Positions 25,823 to 34,895 of a stretch of 64,000 nucleotides of DNA are shown in pieces. The position numbers and the translations under genes are program-made. Every line of letters starts with the position of its first letter. The stretch's first letter is position 1. Origin of the DNA: Acidovorax sp. T1 (GTDB lineage Bacteria; Pseudomonadota; Gammaproteobacteria; Burkholderiales; Burkholderiaceae_C); assembly GCF_002176815.1 (NCBI RefSeq), contig NZ_CP021648.1, forward strand, positions 3,046,001 through 3,110,000, in the 5' to 3' direction. Under the pieces are notes generated by a model. That model was not told the origin of the DNA. It made no database searches and saw only the letters and a program-made list of their open reading frames with translations.

Positions 25823-26704
25823 TTACATCCAGTACACCAGGATGTACAGGCCAAGCCACACCACATCCACAAAGTGCCAGTACCAGGCGGCACCTTCAAA
25901 GCCAAAATGCTTGTCGGCGGTGAAGTGGCCCTTTTGCAGGCGCAAGGTAATGACCAGCAGCATCAGCATGCCCAGGAAGACGTGGAAGCCGTGGAAACCC
26001 GTCAGCATGAAGAACGTGGAACCGAACACGCCCGAGCTGAGCTTGAGGTTCAGATCGGTGTAGAGGTGGAAATACTCGTAGCCCTGCACGCACAGGAAGA
26101 CAAAGCCCAGCAGCACGGTGGCCCACATGAAGCCAATCGTCTTGCCGCGGTGATTTTCACGCAACGCATGGTGGGCAATGGTCAACGTCACACCCGAAGT
26201 CAGCAACAGCGCCGTGTTGATCGTCGGGAGCCAGAAGGGGCCGACGGTCTGGAAGGGCTCCACAATGCCAGCGGGAGACGCCGTGGCACCTGCGGCAATG
26301 CTGGGCCATACGGCCTTGAAATCGGGCCAGAGCAGGGCGTTGTCGAGGCTGCCCAATGCCGGCACCGAGTGCGCGCGCGCCCACCACAGGGCCGTGAAGA
26401 AAGCTCCAAAGAGCATCACCTCGGAAAAGATGAACCAGCTCATGCTCCAGCGGTAGGACAGGTCGATCTTGTGACCGTAGAGGCCCCCTTCGCTTTCACG
26501 CGCAGCATCACGGAACCACTGGTACAACACAAACAGCCACCACACCATGCCCACGGCCAGGGAGTACTTACCCCAGTCGTGGCCATTGATCCACTGGGCA
26601 GCGCCCAGAATCACAAAAAACAGGCCTGCGGCCGCCATCGCAGGGTGGCGCGACTCTGCGGGCACATAGTAGTAAGGGGTTGCGCCGTGGGTTGATGCAC
26701 TCAT
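25823..26704 (-). CDS. coxC: cytochrome c oxidase subunit III
   Basis: 293-residue, seven-TM core subunit of the aa3-type terminal oxidase. Recognisable by WSMSWFIFSEVMLFGAFFTA, SSGVFGSTFFMLTGFHGFHV and the ending WYWHFVDVVWLGLYILVYW. Last gene of the unit coxB-coxA-small protein-cox11-DUF2970-coxC. Confidence 0.97.
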   Translation of the reverse strand: MSASTHGATPYYYVPAESRHPAMAAAGLFFVILGAAQWINGHDWGKYSLAVGMVWWLFVLYQWFRDAARESEGGLYGHKIDLSYRWSMSWFIFSEVMLFGAFFTALWWARAHSVPALGSLDNALLWPDFKAVWPSIAAGATASPAGIVEPFQTVGPFWLPTINTALLLTSGVTLTIAHHALRENHRGKTIGFMWATVLLGFVFLCVQGYEYFHLYTDLNLKLSSGVFGSTFFMLTGFHGFHVFLGMLMLLVITLRLQKGHFTADKHFGFEGAAWYWHFVDVVWLGLYILVYWM

Positions 26705-26757
26705 TTCAGCTCCTGAATCTCAAAATCTTTGTTTTTGGGTTGGCATTTAGGCGAAGG

Positions 26758-26976
26758 TCAGACCACCCAGTTCACCACCGCAATCAGCGACAGCACCAAC
26801 AGGAAGATGGCCAGCAACCCCACCACAATGATGTGCAGGGGGTTGATCTTTTGCAGGTCTTGCTGGTATTCGCTGCCTTTGCGCAGGCCGATCAGTGACC
26901 AGGCGACCGCACGCACCGTGCGCAACAGGGCCCCCTTGCGCTGCACCACAGAATCGGATGGATTGTCGGGGCTCAT
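26758..26976 (-). CDS. DUF2970 small membrane protein
   Basis: 72 residues with one C-terminal TM helix (INPLHIIVVGLLAIFLLVLS) after a basic N-terminal half including AWSLIGLRKGSEYQQDLQKI, the DUF2970 signature. Function unknown; conserved in oxidase operons between cox11 and coxC. The ATG overlaps the cox11 stop by four bases. Confidence 0.9.
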   Translation of the reverse strand: MSPDNPSDSVVQRKGALLRTVRAVAWSLIGLRKGSEYQQDLQKINPLHIIVVGLLAIFLLVLSLIAVVNWVV

Positions 26977-27590
26977 GATCCCTCCTTCACCGGCGCTAAA
27001 GAGACGGCAGCCGTTGACTCGGGCGCTGGCGGCGTTTTTCCGCCCACCTCGAAGAAGGTATAGGACAGCGTGATGGTGGTCACATCCTTGGAAAGCCGCG
27101 GGTCAATCACGAAGGCCACAGGCCATTGCTTCTTCTCGCCCGGCTCCAGGATGTACTGGTTGAAGCAGAAGCACTCCAGCTTGTTGAAATGTGCAGCCGC
27201 CTGCCGCGGGGCGTAGCTGGGAATCGCCTGCGCGGCCATGCGGCGGTTCTGCACGTTCTGGAACTCGTACATCACCGTCGTCAATTCACCGGGATGCACT
27301 TTGACTGAGCGCTGTGCTGGCTTGAAATCCCAGGGCCCACGCGCATTGGCGTCGAACTCGACCGTGATGGTGCGGCTCGTGTCCACCTGCGTGTTGGCCG
27401 GCACCTTCACATCCTTGCCGGCAACACCGTTGCCCGGCACCTGCCGCTCTGAAAGCGACAGGATGTTGATGCCGGTCAGCTCGCAGATGTGCTTGTAGAT
27501 CGGAATCAGCGCGTAGCCGAAGGCAAACATGCCCGCCGCTATCACGGCCAGCTTGCCCACCATCTTGGCGTTTTCGCGGTGAATGCTCAT
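26973..27590 (-). CDS. ctaG: cytochrome c oxidase assembly protein Cox11/CtaG
   Basis: 205 residues: N-terminal TM anchor (about 12-30), then a periplasmic Ig-like copper domain with the ligand motif FNKLECFCFNQYIL (CxC) and DPRLSKDVTTITLSYTFFE. Delivers copper to the CuB site of CoxA. The alanine/proline tail after residue 190 is extra. Confidence 0.96.
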   Translation of the reverse strand: MSIHRENAKMVGKLAVIAAGMFAFGYALIPIYKHICELTGINILSLSERQVPGNGVAGKDVKVPANTQVDTSRTITVEFDANARGPWDFKPAQRSVKVHPGELTTVMYEFQNVQNRRMAAQAIPSYAPRQAAAHFNKLECFCFNQYILEPGEKKQWPVAFVIDPRLSKDVTTITLSYTFFEVGGKTPPAPESTAAVSLAPVKEGS

Positions 27591-27600
27591 GGCGAGGTGC

Positions 27601-27717
27601 TCAGCGGGACAGCAGAACGACTTTGACCATGAACCCGACGAAGAAAACGGCAGCCACGGACGCCAGGATCAGCGCCATCCGCAGGTTGCTCTTCTTTTGT
27701 TCGGAGGTCATGGGCAT
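27601..27717 (-). CDS. cytochrome oxidase small assembly protein, 38 residues
   Basis: ORF of 38 codons between coxA and cox11: MPMTSEQKKSNLRMA, then a single TM helix (LILASVAAVFFVGFMVKVVL). Matches the small assembly protein found at this exact operon position in Comamonadaceae. In-frame ATGs at 27717 and 27711; both have weak ribosome sites. It ends 10 bp before the cox11 start and begins 5 bp after the coxA stop, so translational coupling is likely. Easily missed by gene callers because of its size. Confidence 0.85.
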   Translation of the reverse strand: MPMTSEQKKSNLRMALILASVAAVFFVGFMVKVVLLSR

Positions 27718-27722
27718 GGCTT

Positions 27723-29342
27723 TCAACCGATCACGCGGGTTGCCGTGGCGTCCAGCTTGGGCGGATTTTCAAAGGTATGGAACGGGGCTGGCGAGGGAAC
27801 TTCCCACTCCAAGCCTTCTGCCCCATCCCAGGGCTTGGCGGGAGCCTTTGCGCCCTTGCCGCGCATGGCCGGAACCACCACGGCCAGGAAGAAGTACACC
27901 TGTGCCAAGCCAAAACCCAGGGCGCCCACCGACGCAATCGCATTGAAGTCAGCAAACTGCATGGGGTAGTCAGCGTAGCGACGTGGCATGCCGGCCAGAC
28001 CCAGGAAGTGCATCGGGAAGAAGGTGATGTTGAAGAAGATCAGCGACGTCCAGAAATGGATCTGGCCACGCGTTTCCGAATACATCACGCCGGTCCACTT
28101 GGGCAGCCAGTAGTAAACGCCGGCGAACATGGAGAACAGCGAACCGGCCACCAGCACGTAGTGGAAGTGAGCCACCACGTAATAGGTATCCTGCAACTGG
28201 ATATCGATCGGGGCCATGGCCAGGATCAGGCCGGTGAACCCACCCATGGTGAACACGAAGATGAAGCCCACGGCAAAAAGCATGGGGGTTTCAAACGTCA
28301 TGGAACCGCGCCACATGGTGGCCACCCAGTTGAATATCTTCACGGCCGTGGGCACCGAAATCAGCATGGTGGCGTACATGAAGAACAGCTGGCCGGTCAC
28401 CGGCATGCCCGTCGTGAACATGTGGTGGGCCCACACGATGAACGACAGGATGGCAATCGACGAGGTCGCATACACCATGGAGGCGTAGCCAAACAGCTTC
28501 TTGCGCGCAAAGGCGGGCACGATCTGGCTGATGATGCCGAAGGCCGGCAAGATCATGATGTACACCTCGGGGTGACCGAAGAACCAGAAGATGTGCTGAT
28601 ACATCACCGGGTCACCGCCACCGGCGGGGTTAAAGAAGCTGGTGCCAAAGTGGCGGTCGGTCAGCGTCATGGTGATGGCGCCAGCCAGCACGGGCATCAC
28701 GGCGATCAGCAGATAGGCGGTGATGAGCCAGGTCCAGGCGAACATCGGCATCTTCATTAGCGTCATGCCGGGGGCGCGCATGTTGAGGATGGTCACGATG
28801 ATGTTGATCGATCCCATGATCGACGAAGCACCGAGGATGTGCATGGCAAAAATGCCGGCATCCATCGAGGGGCCCATCTGCAGCGTCAGCGGCGCATACA
28901 ACGTCCAACCCGCAGCGGGTGCGCCGCCAGGCATGAAGAACGAGCTCACCAGCATCAGCGCGCCAGGGATCATCAGCCAGAAGCTGAAGTTGTTCATGCG
29001 CGCGAACGCCATGTCGGACGCGCCGATCTGCAGCGGAATCATCCAGTTCGCAAAGCCCACGAAGGCCGGCATGATGGCGCCGAACACCATGATCAGGCCG
29101 TGCATGGTGGTGAGCTGGTTGAACAGCTCGGGGTTCACCAGTTGCAGGCCAGGCTGGAACAGCTCGGCGCGGATCAGCAGCGCCAGAACGCCGCCGATCA
29201 TCAGCATGGTGAAAGCGAACAGCAGATACAACGTACCGATGTCCTTGTGGTTGGTGGCATACACCCAACGGCGCCAGCCGGATGGTGCATGGTGGTCGTG
29301 GCTGTCGTGTGCGTGCCCGTGATTGTCGAGAACTGCGCTCAT
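27723..29342 (-). CDS. coxA: cytochrome c oxidase subunit I
   Basis: 539-residue, 12-TM catalytic subunit of the proton-pumping heme-copper oxidase. CuB-ligand region [20 protein letters not shown] with the cross-linked H-x-x-x-[13 protein letters not shown], and the heme a/a3 histidines in [13 protein letters not shown]. The [15 protein letters not shown] start and a short His-rich N-terminus ([13 protein letters not shown]), possibly metal binding, precede TM1. Confidence 0.98.
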   Translation of the reverse strand: MSAVLDNHGHAHDSHDHHAPSGWRRWVYATNHKDIGTLYLLFAFTMLMIGGVLALLIRAELFQPGLQLVNPELFNQLTTMHGLIMVFGAIMPAFVGFANWMIPLQIGASDMAFARMNNFSFWLMIPGALMLVSSFFMPGGAPAAGWTLYAPLTLQMGPSMDAGIFAMHILGASSIMGSINIIVTILNMRAPGMTLMKMPMFAWTWLITAYLLIAVMPVLAGAITMTLTDRHFGTSFFNPAGGGDPVMYQHIFWFFGHPEVYIMILPAFGIISQIVPAFARKKLFGYASMVYATSSIAILSFIVWAHHMFTTGMPVTGQLFFMYATMLISVPTAVKIFNWVATMWRGSMTFETPMLFAVGFIFVFTMGGFTGLILAMAPIDIQLQDTYYVVAHFHYVLVAGSLFSMFAGVYYWLPKWTGVMYSETRGQIHFWTSLIFFNITFFPMHFLGLAGMPRRYADYPMQFADFNAIASVGALGFGLAQVYFFLAVVVPAMRGKGAKAPAKPWDGAEGLEWEVPSPAPFHTFENPPKLDATATRVIG

Positions 29343-29372
29343 TTTGAATTCCTCAATGCTTTGGGGCGGTAA

Positions 29373-30542
29373 TTACTTGCCACGCTGGGCCACAATTTCC
29401 GCGGGCTGCACCAGCTGCCCCGTCTTGTTCGACCAGTTGTTCTTGGTGTAGGTGACCACGGCAGCGATGTCCGTGTCGCTCAATTGCGTCCACGCGGGCA
29501 TGGCACCGTTGTTCACACCCTTGAGCAGCACCTGGATCTGCTTGGCATGGTCGGCATCGAGCACGATGGCAGAACCGTCCAGCGGCTTGATCGCACCCGC
29601 GCCCTTGCCGTTGGCCTGGTGACAGGCCGCGCAGTTGGCGGCATAGACCTTTTCGCCGCGCTTGAGCATGTCGTCGAGCGCCCACACCTTGGCAGGATCG
29701 TCGAGCTTGGCTGCGGCCTTCTTCTTTTGATCGCCCACCCACTGGCTGTAATCCTCGGCCGACAGCACCTTCACATGGATGGGCATGTAGGCGTGTTCCT
29801 TGCCGCACAGCTCGGCACACTGGCCATAGTAGTCGCCCACCCTCTCGGCACGGAACCAGGTGTCGCGCACGAAGCCGGGAATCGCATCCTGCTTGATGCC
29901 GAAGGCTGGCACCATGAAAGCGTGGATCACGTCGTTGGCAGTGGTGATGATGCGCACCTTCTTGTTGACGGGAACGACCATCGGGTTGTCCACCTGAAGC
30001 AAGTAGTTGGCAGGCGCCGCGCTGACATTGCCACTGTCGGACATGGCCCGGTGGCTGCTGTCGAGCGTGGAGATGAAGGCCAGGCCCTCACCTTCGCCGG
30101 TGATGTAGTCGTAGCCCCATTTCCACTGGTATCCGGTGGCCTTGATGGTCAGGTCGGCGTTGGTGGTGTCTTTCTGGGCCACCAGGACTTTCGTGGCCGG
30201 CAGGGCCATGAGGATCACGATGATGAAAGGAATAATGGTCCAGACCACTTCCACCGTTACGGACTCATGGAAATTGGCCGACTTGGCACCCCGGGATTTG
30301 CGGTGCTTCCAGATCGAATAGAACATCACGGCAAACACCGCAATGAAGATCACCGTGCAGATGATCAGCATCATCCAGTGCAGGAAATGCTGCTCTTCGG
30401 CAATCTTCGTCACCGGGGGATGCAGGTTCAGCTGATTGACCGCAGGGCCGCCGGGCAGGTCTTGAACGGCATGGGCCGCAGTGCCCACCCATGCACCGGC
30501 AGTCAGCAGCAGAGAAGCCAGCTTGTTGGAAATGCTCTTCAT
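29373..30542 (-). CDS. coxB: cytochrome c oxidase subunit II with fused cytochrome c domain
   Basis: 389 residues with a signal peptide, two TM helices and a periplasmic cupredoxin domain holding the CuA ligands (CAELCGKEHAYMPIHV). A C-terminal mono-heme cytochrome c domain (about 285-375) carries CAACH and NGAMPAWTQLSD, where Met is the likely sixth ligand. This caa3-like layout lets the subunit accept electrons directly. Start at ATG 30542; GTG at 30551 is also possible and would add three residues. First gene of the oxidase operon. Confidence 0.96.
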   Translation of the reverse strand: MKSISNKLASLLLTAGAWVGTAAHAVQDLPGGPAVNQLNLHPPVTKIAEEQHFLHWMMLIICTVIFIAVFAVMFYSIWKHRKSRGAKSANFHESVTVEVVWTIIPFIIVILMALPATKVLVAQKDTTNADLTIKATGYQWKWGYDYITGEGEGLAFISTLDSSHRAMSDSGNVSAAPANYLLQVDNPMVVPVNKKVRIITTANDVIHAFMVPAFGIKQDAIPGFVRDTWFRAERVGDYYGQCAELCGKEHAYMPIHVKVLSAEDYSQWVGDQKKKAAAKLDDPAKVWALDDMLKRGEKVYAANCAACHQANGKGAGAIKPLDGSAIVLDADHAKQIQVLLKGVNNGAMPAWTQLSDTDIAAVVTYTKNNWSNKTGQLVQPAEIVAQRGK

Positions 30543-30600
30543 AGTTCTCACTTACTTCTAAGCCTCAATTTAACCAATCACTTGGCGCACCTGCGCGGGG

Positions 30601-31062
30601 TCAGGCAGCGCGCAAGGCCCTGCGAATCTCCGATGCCAGGGCCGGGCGAAGCTCGGGGCGCACGAAGCGCCCCACCTCCACCGAGCGACCCTGCGCAGAC
30701 AGCGTGATCAGCGACCGGTGTCCGGTTTTGGGCTCGACACGAACCCGGCTCCGGTCAAATTCAGCGCGCTCCAGCCTGCCTGCCGTCTCCCTCTCCACCA
30801 CCAGGCGCGAACCTTGCAGCGAAATCCTCTCGCCATCCGCCGCATGGCGCCCGCACCTGGCGAATCCCAATCCCACGGCGACGATGACCAGCCAGGCAAA
30901 AGGCATGTCCCACCGGCCGCCAGTCATCCAGAAAAGAAAAACCATTGCCAAAGACAAGGCGCACAACCCCATCCGCGCGCGTGCAACCGAACCATTACGG
31001 GCCAACTGCCAGTCAATACGCTGGCCCGACACCGTGGCAAAGCGAAAAATCAGACTAGTCAA
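30601..31062 (-). CDS. DUF2244 membrane protein
   Basis: About 153 residues with two TM helices near the N-terminus (ALSLAMVFLFWMTGG and AWLVIVAVGLGFA) followed by a small beta-rich domain (ERISLQGSRLVVERETAG, SLITLSAQGRSVEVGRFVRP). This is the DUF2244 layout, and such genes often sit beside oxidase operons. Start uncertain: the frame runs up to 31152, but TTG 31062 with AAGG eight bases upstream gives a family-like start (TSLIFRFATVSGQRIDW). Confidence 0.75.
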   Translation of the reverse strand: MTSLIFRFATVSGQRIDWQLARNGSVARARMGLCALSLAMVFLFWMTGGRWDMPFAWLVIVAVGLGFARCGRHAADGERISLQGSRLVVERETAGRLERAEFDRSRVRVEPKTGHRSLITLSAQGRSVEVGRFVRPELRPALASEIRRALRAA

Positions 31063-31174
31063 CGCAAAAGCCTTGCAAACGACCACCGCACTGATGCAGT
31101 GCGAAGGTACCCAACTCTCAATCGACCGGAATTGTAGCGCTCCTTGTCCCACGTCATTGACAAGACGTTACGAC

Positions 31175-32077
31175 TCAGCTCCTGTCGCCGCCTTCTCGCA
31201 ACATGGCGCGCATGTCTTGCAGGGAAACCGCGCTGCTGGCGCTCACCCGCACTCTGGGCTTGGGCTTGTAAGCGTGGCCATAGATGATTTCAAACGTTAG
31301 CGCCAGTTGTCCATCGTGTTCCGGATCACCCAGCTTGTCCTGTAAAACTTCGTGAAGGCGGCTGCGCCAGTGGCGTCCGCGCAACGCCGGGAAGCGCTGG
31401 GGATGCAGATTGCACCCCAGCTCCGCCAGTTCCTGCAGCAGGCGCTGCGGCGTGGCAAAGGTCAGCCGGATGCGCTCCATGTCCATCACGGGCTCGGCAA
31501 ACCCTGCGTGCACCAGCATGTCGCCCCAGTCGTGCATGTCGGTGAAGGACTGCCCTGCGGGTGGCCAGCCGAGCGCTGCATACACCGCGTGCAGTTCTTT
31601 CACGGTGTCGGGCCCGAGGCACGAGAACATCAGATAACCATCCACCGCCAGCGCGCGATGCCATTGGGCGATGAGGGCCTGGGGGTCGCTCGCCATGTGC
31701 AGTGCCATGTTGGCCCAGAGCATCTGCACGCTCCCGTCCTCCGGCAAGCCAAACCGCGGGCGCCCTGCACTCCACCGCGCCGGGCTCCACCATGGCCGGG
31801 TCAGCGCCTGCATCGCCACCGGCAAACAGTGCGGCGATGTTTCCGTCACCTGACAAAGCGCCTGGGGGTAGCGAGCACTGACCAGGGCGTGGCCTTGCAG
31901 CCCGCCGCGCACCGCGTCCCAGTGGCACCAGGCTGCGGGAGCGTGGCGAATCCACTGCAGGCGGTCGTCCATGCGCCGGGCCACCTCTTCATGCAGCCAG
32001 GGCGATTGGGCAGTTGCTGCGGCGTGCCAGCGGGCGGCAGCAACGGGATCGATGGAGGGAGGATGCTCGGTGGACAT
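31175..32077 (-). CDS. BioC-like methyltransferase-fold protein
   Basis: 300 residues resembling the malonyl-ACP O-methyltransferase BioC of Burkholderiales by its middle and C-terminal parts: VQMLWANMALHMASDPQALI, then WHRALAVDGYLMFSCLGPDT and TFEIIYGHAY. The usual SAM motif I (a VLDLGCGTG-type string) is missing; the corresponding region reads CHWDAVRGGLQG. It could have a changed cofactor site or be a non-catalytic relative. Start ATG 32077. Divergent from the comF-like gene with 35 bp between starts. Confidence 0.75.
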   Translation of the reverse strand: MSTEHPPSIDPVAAARWHAAATAQSPWLHEEVARRMDDRLQWIRHAPAAWCHWDAVRGGLQGHALVSARYPQALCQVTETSPHCLPVAMQALTRPWWSPARWSAGRPRFGLPEDGSVQMLWANMALHMASDPQALIAQWHRALAVDGYLMFSCLGPDTVKELHAVYAALGWPPAGQSFTDMHDWGDMLVHAGFAEPVMDMERIRLTFATPQRLLQELAELGCNLHPQRFPALRGRHWRSRLHEVLQDKLGDPEHDGQLALTFEIIYGHAYKPKPRVRVSASSAVSLQDMRAMLREGGDRS

Positions 32078-32112
32078 GGCTGCAAAGAAGGGCGAGCAAG
32101 TATATTGATGGA

Positions 32113-32835
32113 ATGCTTTACAAGATGCTGGCAGGGACATCACGGCGCATCGGTGCGCTGGTCGACCGCCTGCCGAGCCAGTGTGCCGTGTGCCACGCCT
32201 GGCCGGCCCGGCGCGTGTGCGACGGCTGCGCCGCCCGTTTTGCGCAACCCCGCGCGCGCTGCACGCGCTGCGCCTTGGCGGTGCCTGAAGGCGTCTCGGA
32301 ATGCGGCGCCTGCCTGCGCGAGCCGCCTGGCCTGGACGCGTGCTTTGCGGCGGTGGACTACGGTTACCCATGGGCCTGCGCCATCGCCGAATTCAAGTTC
32401 CGCAGCGATCCCGGCTGGGCCAAGGCGCTGGCCACGCTGCTGCGCAGCACGCCCTGGGTGGAACCGGCGCTGGACGCCGCCGACCGCGTGCTTCCGGTGC
32501 CGCTTTCGCGTGAACGGCTGCATCAGCGCGGTTTCAACCAGGCCGCCCTGCTGGCCCGCCACATCGCCGGCCCCAAGATGGACGCCACCCTGCTGCTGCG
32601 GCTGCGCGCCACCGAGGCGCAAAGTGGCCTGCCCCGCAGCCAGCGCCTGCGCAACCTGCAGAGCGCGTTTGCCATCGAGCCACACCGCGCCGCCTCCGTG
32701 CGGGGGCAACGCATCGTTGTGGTGGACGATGTCATGACCACCGGCGCCACGCTGAATGCCGCAGCCCAGGCGCTGCGCGAGGCCGGCGCCGTGCACATCA
32801 CTGCCATGGTGGTGGCGCGCACCGAATTGAGCTGA
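32113..32835 (+). CDS. ComF-family phosphoribosyltransferase-like protein
   Basis: 240 residues. N-terminal zinc finger with four Cys pairs (CAVC, CDGC, CTRC, CGAC), then a PRTase fold with the PRPP-binding loop VVVDDVMTTGAT. ComF homologues function in DNA uptake in competent bacteria. No other competence gene is nearby. ATG 32113 chosen; M38 of the longer frame (ATG 32125) is an alternative. Confidence 0.9.
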   Translation: MLYKMLAGTSRRIGALVDRLPSQCAVCHAWPARRVCDGCAARFAQPRARCTRCALAVPEGVSECGACLREPPGLDACFAAVDYGYPWACAIAEFKFRSDPGWAKALATLLRSTPWVEPALDAADRVLPVPLSRERLHQRGFNQAALLARHIAGPKMDATLLLRLRATEAQSGLPRSQRLRNLQSAFAIEPHRAASVRGQRIVVVDDVMTTGATLNAAAQALREAGAVHITAMVVARTELS

Positions 32836-32897
32836 AAAAAACTTTTGTTTACGACGGCGCTGCGCTGCGCCCGCGCATCCGCACGACAATGCGCAGC

Positions 32898-33401
32898 ATG
32901 TTCCATATCGTTCTGGTCGAACCCGAGATACCGCCCAACACTGGCAATGTGATTCGCCTGGCAGCCAACACGGGCTGCACACTGCACCTGATCGAGCCCC
33001 TGGGTTTTTCCATGGAAGACCGTCTGATGCGCCGCGCCGGGCTGGACTATCACGAATACACACAGGTACAACGGCATCCGGGGTGGACTGCCTTTTTGCG
33101 CACCGCCCAGCCCGACCCGACGCGCATGTTTGCCCTGACCACGCATGGCAGCCAGAGCGCCTACGACACCTGCTTTCTACCCGGCGACTGGCTGGTTTTC
33201 GGGGCAGAAACGCGGGGGCTGCCCCCCGAGTTGCGCGAAACCTTCCCGCCCGCGCAGCGCGTGCGCCTGCCCATGGTGGCCGGGCAACGCAGTCTGAACC
33301 TGTCCAACGCGGTAGCCGTCACCGTGTTTGAGGGATGGCGCCAGAACAGTTTTGGCATGCCCGGCGTAGCCGCCACGACCGTGGTGGGGCAGTTACGCTG
33401 A
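32898..33401 (+). CDS. trmL: tRNA (cytidine/uridine-34 2'-O)-methyltransferase
   Basis: 167 residues (170 if started at ATG 32889). Small SPOUT-class enzyme methylating the wobble nucleotide of tRNA-Leu. Marks: MFHIVLVEPEIPPNTGNVIR, LVFGAETRGLP and the knot motif LPMVAGQRSLNLSNAVAVTVFE. Start chosen to match the family; no clear ribosome site for either ATG. Its last nine bases overlap the convergent LysR gene. Confidence 0.95.
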   Translation: MFHIVLVEPEIPPNTGNVIRLAANTGCTLHLIEPLGFSMEDRLMRRAGLDYHEYTQVQRHPGWTAFLRTAQPDPTRMFALTTHGSQSAYDTCFLPGDWLVFGAETRGLPPELRETFPPAQRVRLPMVAGQRSLNLSNAVAVTVFEGWRQNSFGMPGVAATTVVGQLR

Positions 33402-34334
33402 CGCCGCCTGGCGCATGGAGGCCAGGCGCCGCGAGTGCTCGCTCACAAAATCAAGCAACACCTTGGTGCGCGCCGGAATCATGCGGCGCGATGGCAGCGC
33501 GGCATACACCGTGTAGCGCGAAACAATCCAGTCGGGCAACACATGCACCAGTGCACCCGTGGCCAGATAGGGTGCGGCCAGCAGCCGCGACATCACGGTC
33601 ACGCCCATGCCGTCCACGGCGGCGCGCAACAACACGTCCGTGCTGACGGACTGCAACACCACCGGCATTTCCACCTCCTGCGCCGCCCCCTCGCCCTGCG
33701 CGGGCAACAGCCGCACCCTGCGCGCGAAACCGCTCTGGGTGCGAACCACCTGGCCTGAATCGCGCAGGTATTCGTGGTTGTGCAGGTCGCCCGGCTCGGC
33801 GGGCATCCCCTTGGACTGCAGATACCGGGGCGCGGCAATCACGATGGCTTCGCCATGGAGCATGGGCCGGGCGACGATATTGCCGTCGTAATCTCCGCCC
33901 GCCACCATGAAAGTGACATCGAACTCGTCCACCCGCGACGAGGGAAACGCATCGACCAGGATGTCGAGCATGAGCCTGGGATAGCACGCATGCCAGGGCG
34001 CCAGCAGCGGTGCCAGAAAGTGCGTGGCCAGCACCGGCGCTGCCAGCACGCGGATGGTGCCATGCAGGTCACGAGTGCTGGCAGCAGCGGCCGCCTCGGC
34101 ATCCTCGATTTCATGCAGGATGGCGCGCACTCGCTGCAAATAGGCCTCTCCGGCGTCGGTCAGGGCCAGCTTGCGGGTAGTGCGCTGCAACAGGCGCGTG
34201 CCCAGGTGCTGCTCCAGATCGGCCACCAGCCGGGTGACCACCGGGGGCGAAAAATCCATCGACCGTGCCGCCGCCGCAAAGCCGCCCTCCTCAACGACGG
34301 CCTGAAAAACACGCATGGTCAACAATCTGTCCAT
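33393..34334 (-). CDS. LysR-family transcriptional regulator
   Basis: 313 residues: N-terminal winged HTH (about 1-60, MRVFQAVVEEGGFAAAAR and SPPVVTRLVADLEQHLGTRL), then an effector-binding domain. The type resembles the DsdC/AaeR-like LysR regulators. Divergent from the DUF4148 gene, the most likely target, with a T-N11-A type dyad at 34368-34384 between them. Convergent overlap with trmL. Confidence 0.93.
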   Translation of the reverse strand: MDRLLTMRVFQAVVEEGGFAAAARSMDFSPPVVTRLVADLEQHLGTRLLQRTTRKLALTDAGEAYLQRVRAILHEIEDAEAAAAASTRDLHGTIRVLAAPVLATHFLAPLLAPWHACYPRLMLDILVDAFPSSRVDEFDVTFMVAGGDYDGNIVARPMLHGEAIVIAAPRYLQSKGMPAEPGDLHNHEYLRDSGQVVRTQSGFARRVRLLPAQGEGAAQEVEMPVVLQSVSTDVLLRAAVDGMGVTVMSRLLAAPYLATGALVHVLPDWIVSRYTVYAALPSRRMIPARTKVLLDFVSEHSRRLASMRQAASA

Positions 34335-34367
34335 TTCCGTAAGTAAATGTTTGCCAGCGGCTCGATT

Positions 34368-34384
34368 ATTCCATTTTCAAGAAT
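34368..34384. promoter_or_regulatory. candidate LysR operator
   Basis: ATTC-N9-GAAT dyad (ATTCCATTTTCAAGAAT), 34 bp before the LysR start and in the divergent gap to the DUF4148 gene. A further ATTATTC follows at 34383. Fits the LysR T-N11-A rule, but the stretch is A/T rich, so chance is possible. Confidence 0.4.
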
Positions 34385-34555
34385 TATTCATTGTGAGAAC
34401 AGCGCTTTTCCCACGGGATAACCCTCGATAGAGTCCATTGCATCGATGAGCGACACCCTTGCAGGCACTCACCGAGGCAGGACAAAACCGGCGCCAAGAC
34501 ACCGGGACAGGTCCTGAAGAACTGGCCCAACTCCTGCTTTTTTGAAGGAATCATC

Positions 34556-34867
34556 ATGACCACCTACCGCACCCTGGCCGTCGCCGCCGCTCTGACCCTG
34601 ACCGCCTTGGCCGCCCAGGCAGACTCTCCACCGCCCCTTGATGGCGACAGGGCCAACCAGCCCCTGACCGCGACCGAGGCCCCTGGCACCCTGACCCGCG
34701 AAGCCGTGATCGCCGACCTGGTGGCTTCCCGCAAGGCGGGCACGCTACCCCGTGATGGCGAGTGGTACAACGCTCCGGCGCCGCTGGGCACCACCTCCGC
34801 CGGCGCCTGGCTGCCCGGCGGGATGCCCACGGCAACATCCACCGTCCTGGCCAGCGGCGACCAATGA
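34556..34867 (+). CDS. DUF4148-type secreted protein
   Basis: 103 residues with a cleavable signal peptide (AAALTLTALAAQA). The mature part contains LTREAVIADLVASRKAGTLP, the short DUF4148 motif, then a Gly/Pro/Ala tail. Function unknown; such small periplasmic proteins are numerous in Burkholderiales. GAAGGAA lies upstream of the ATG. Divergent from a LysR regulator that may control it. Confidence 0.85.
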   Translation: MTTYRTLAVAAALTLTALAAQADSPPPLDGDRANQPLTATEAPGTLTREAVIADLVASRKAGTLPRDGEWYNAPAPLGTTSAGAWLPGGMPTATSTVLASGDQ

Positions 34868-34895
34868 GACGTTGAAAATCCCGGTGGACCGAACT

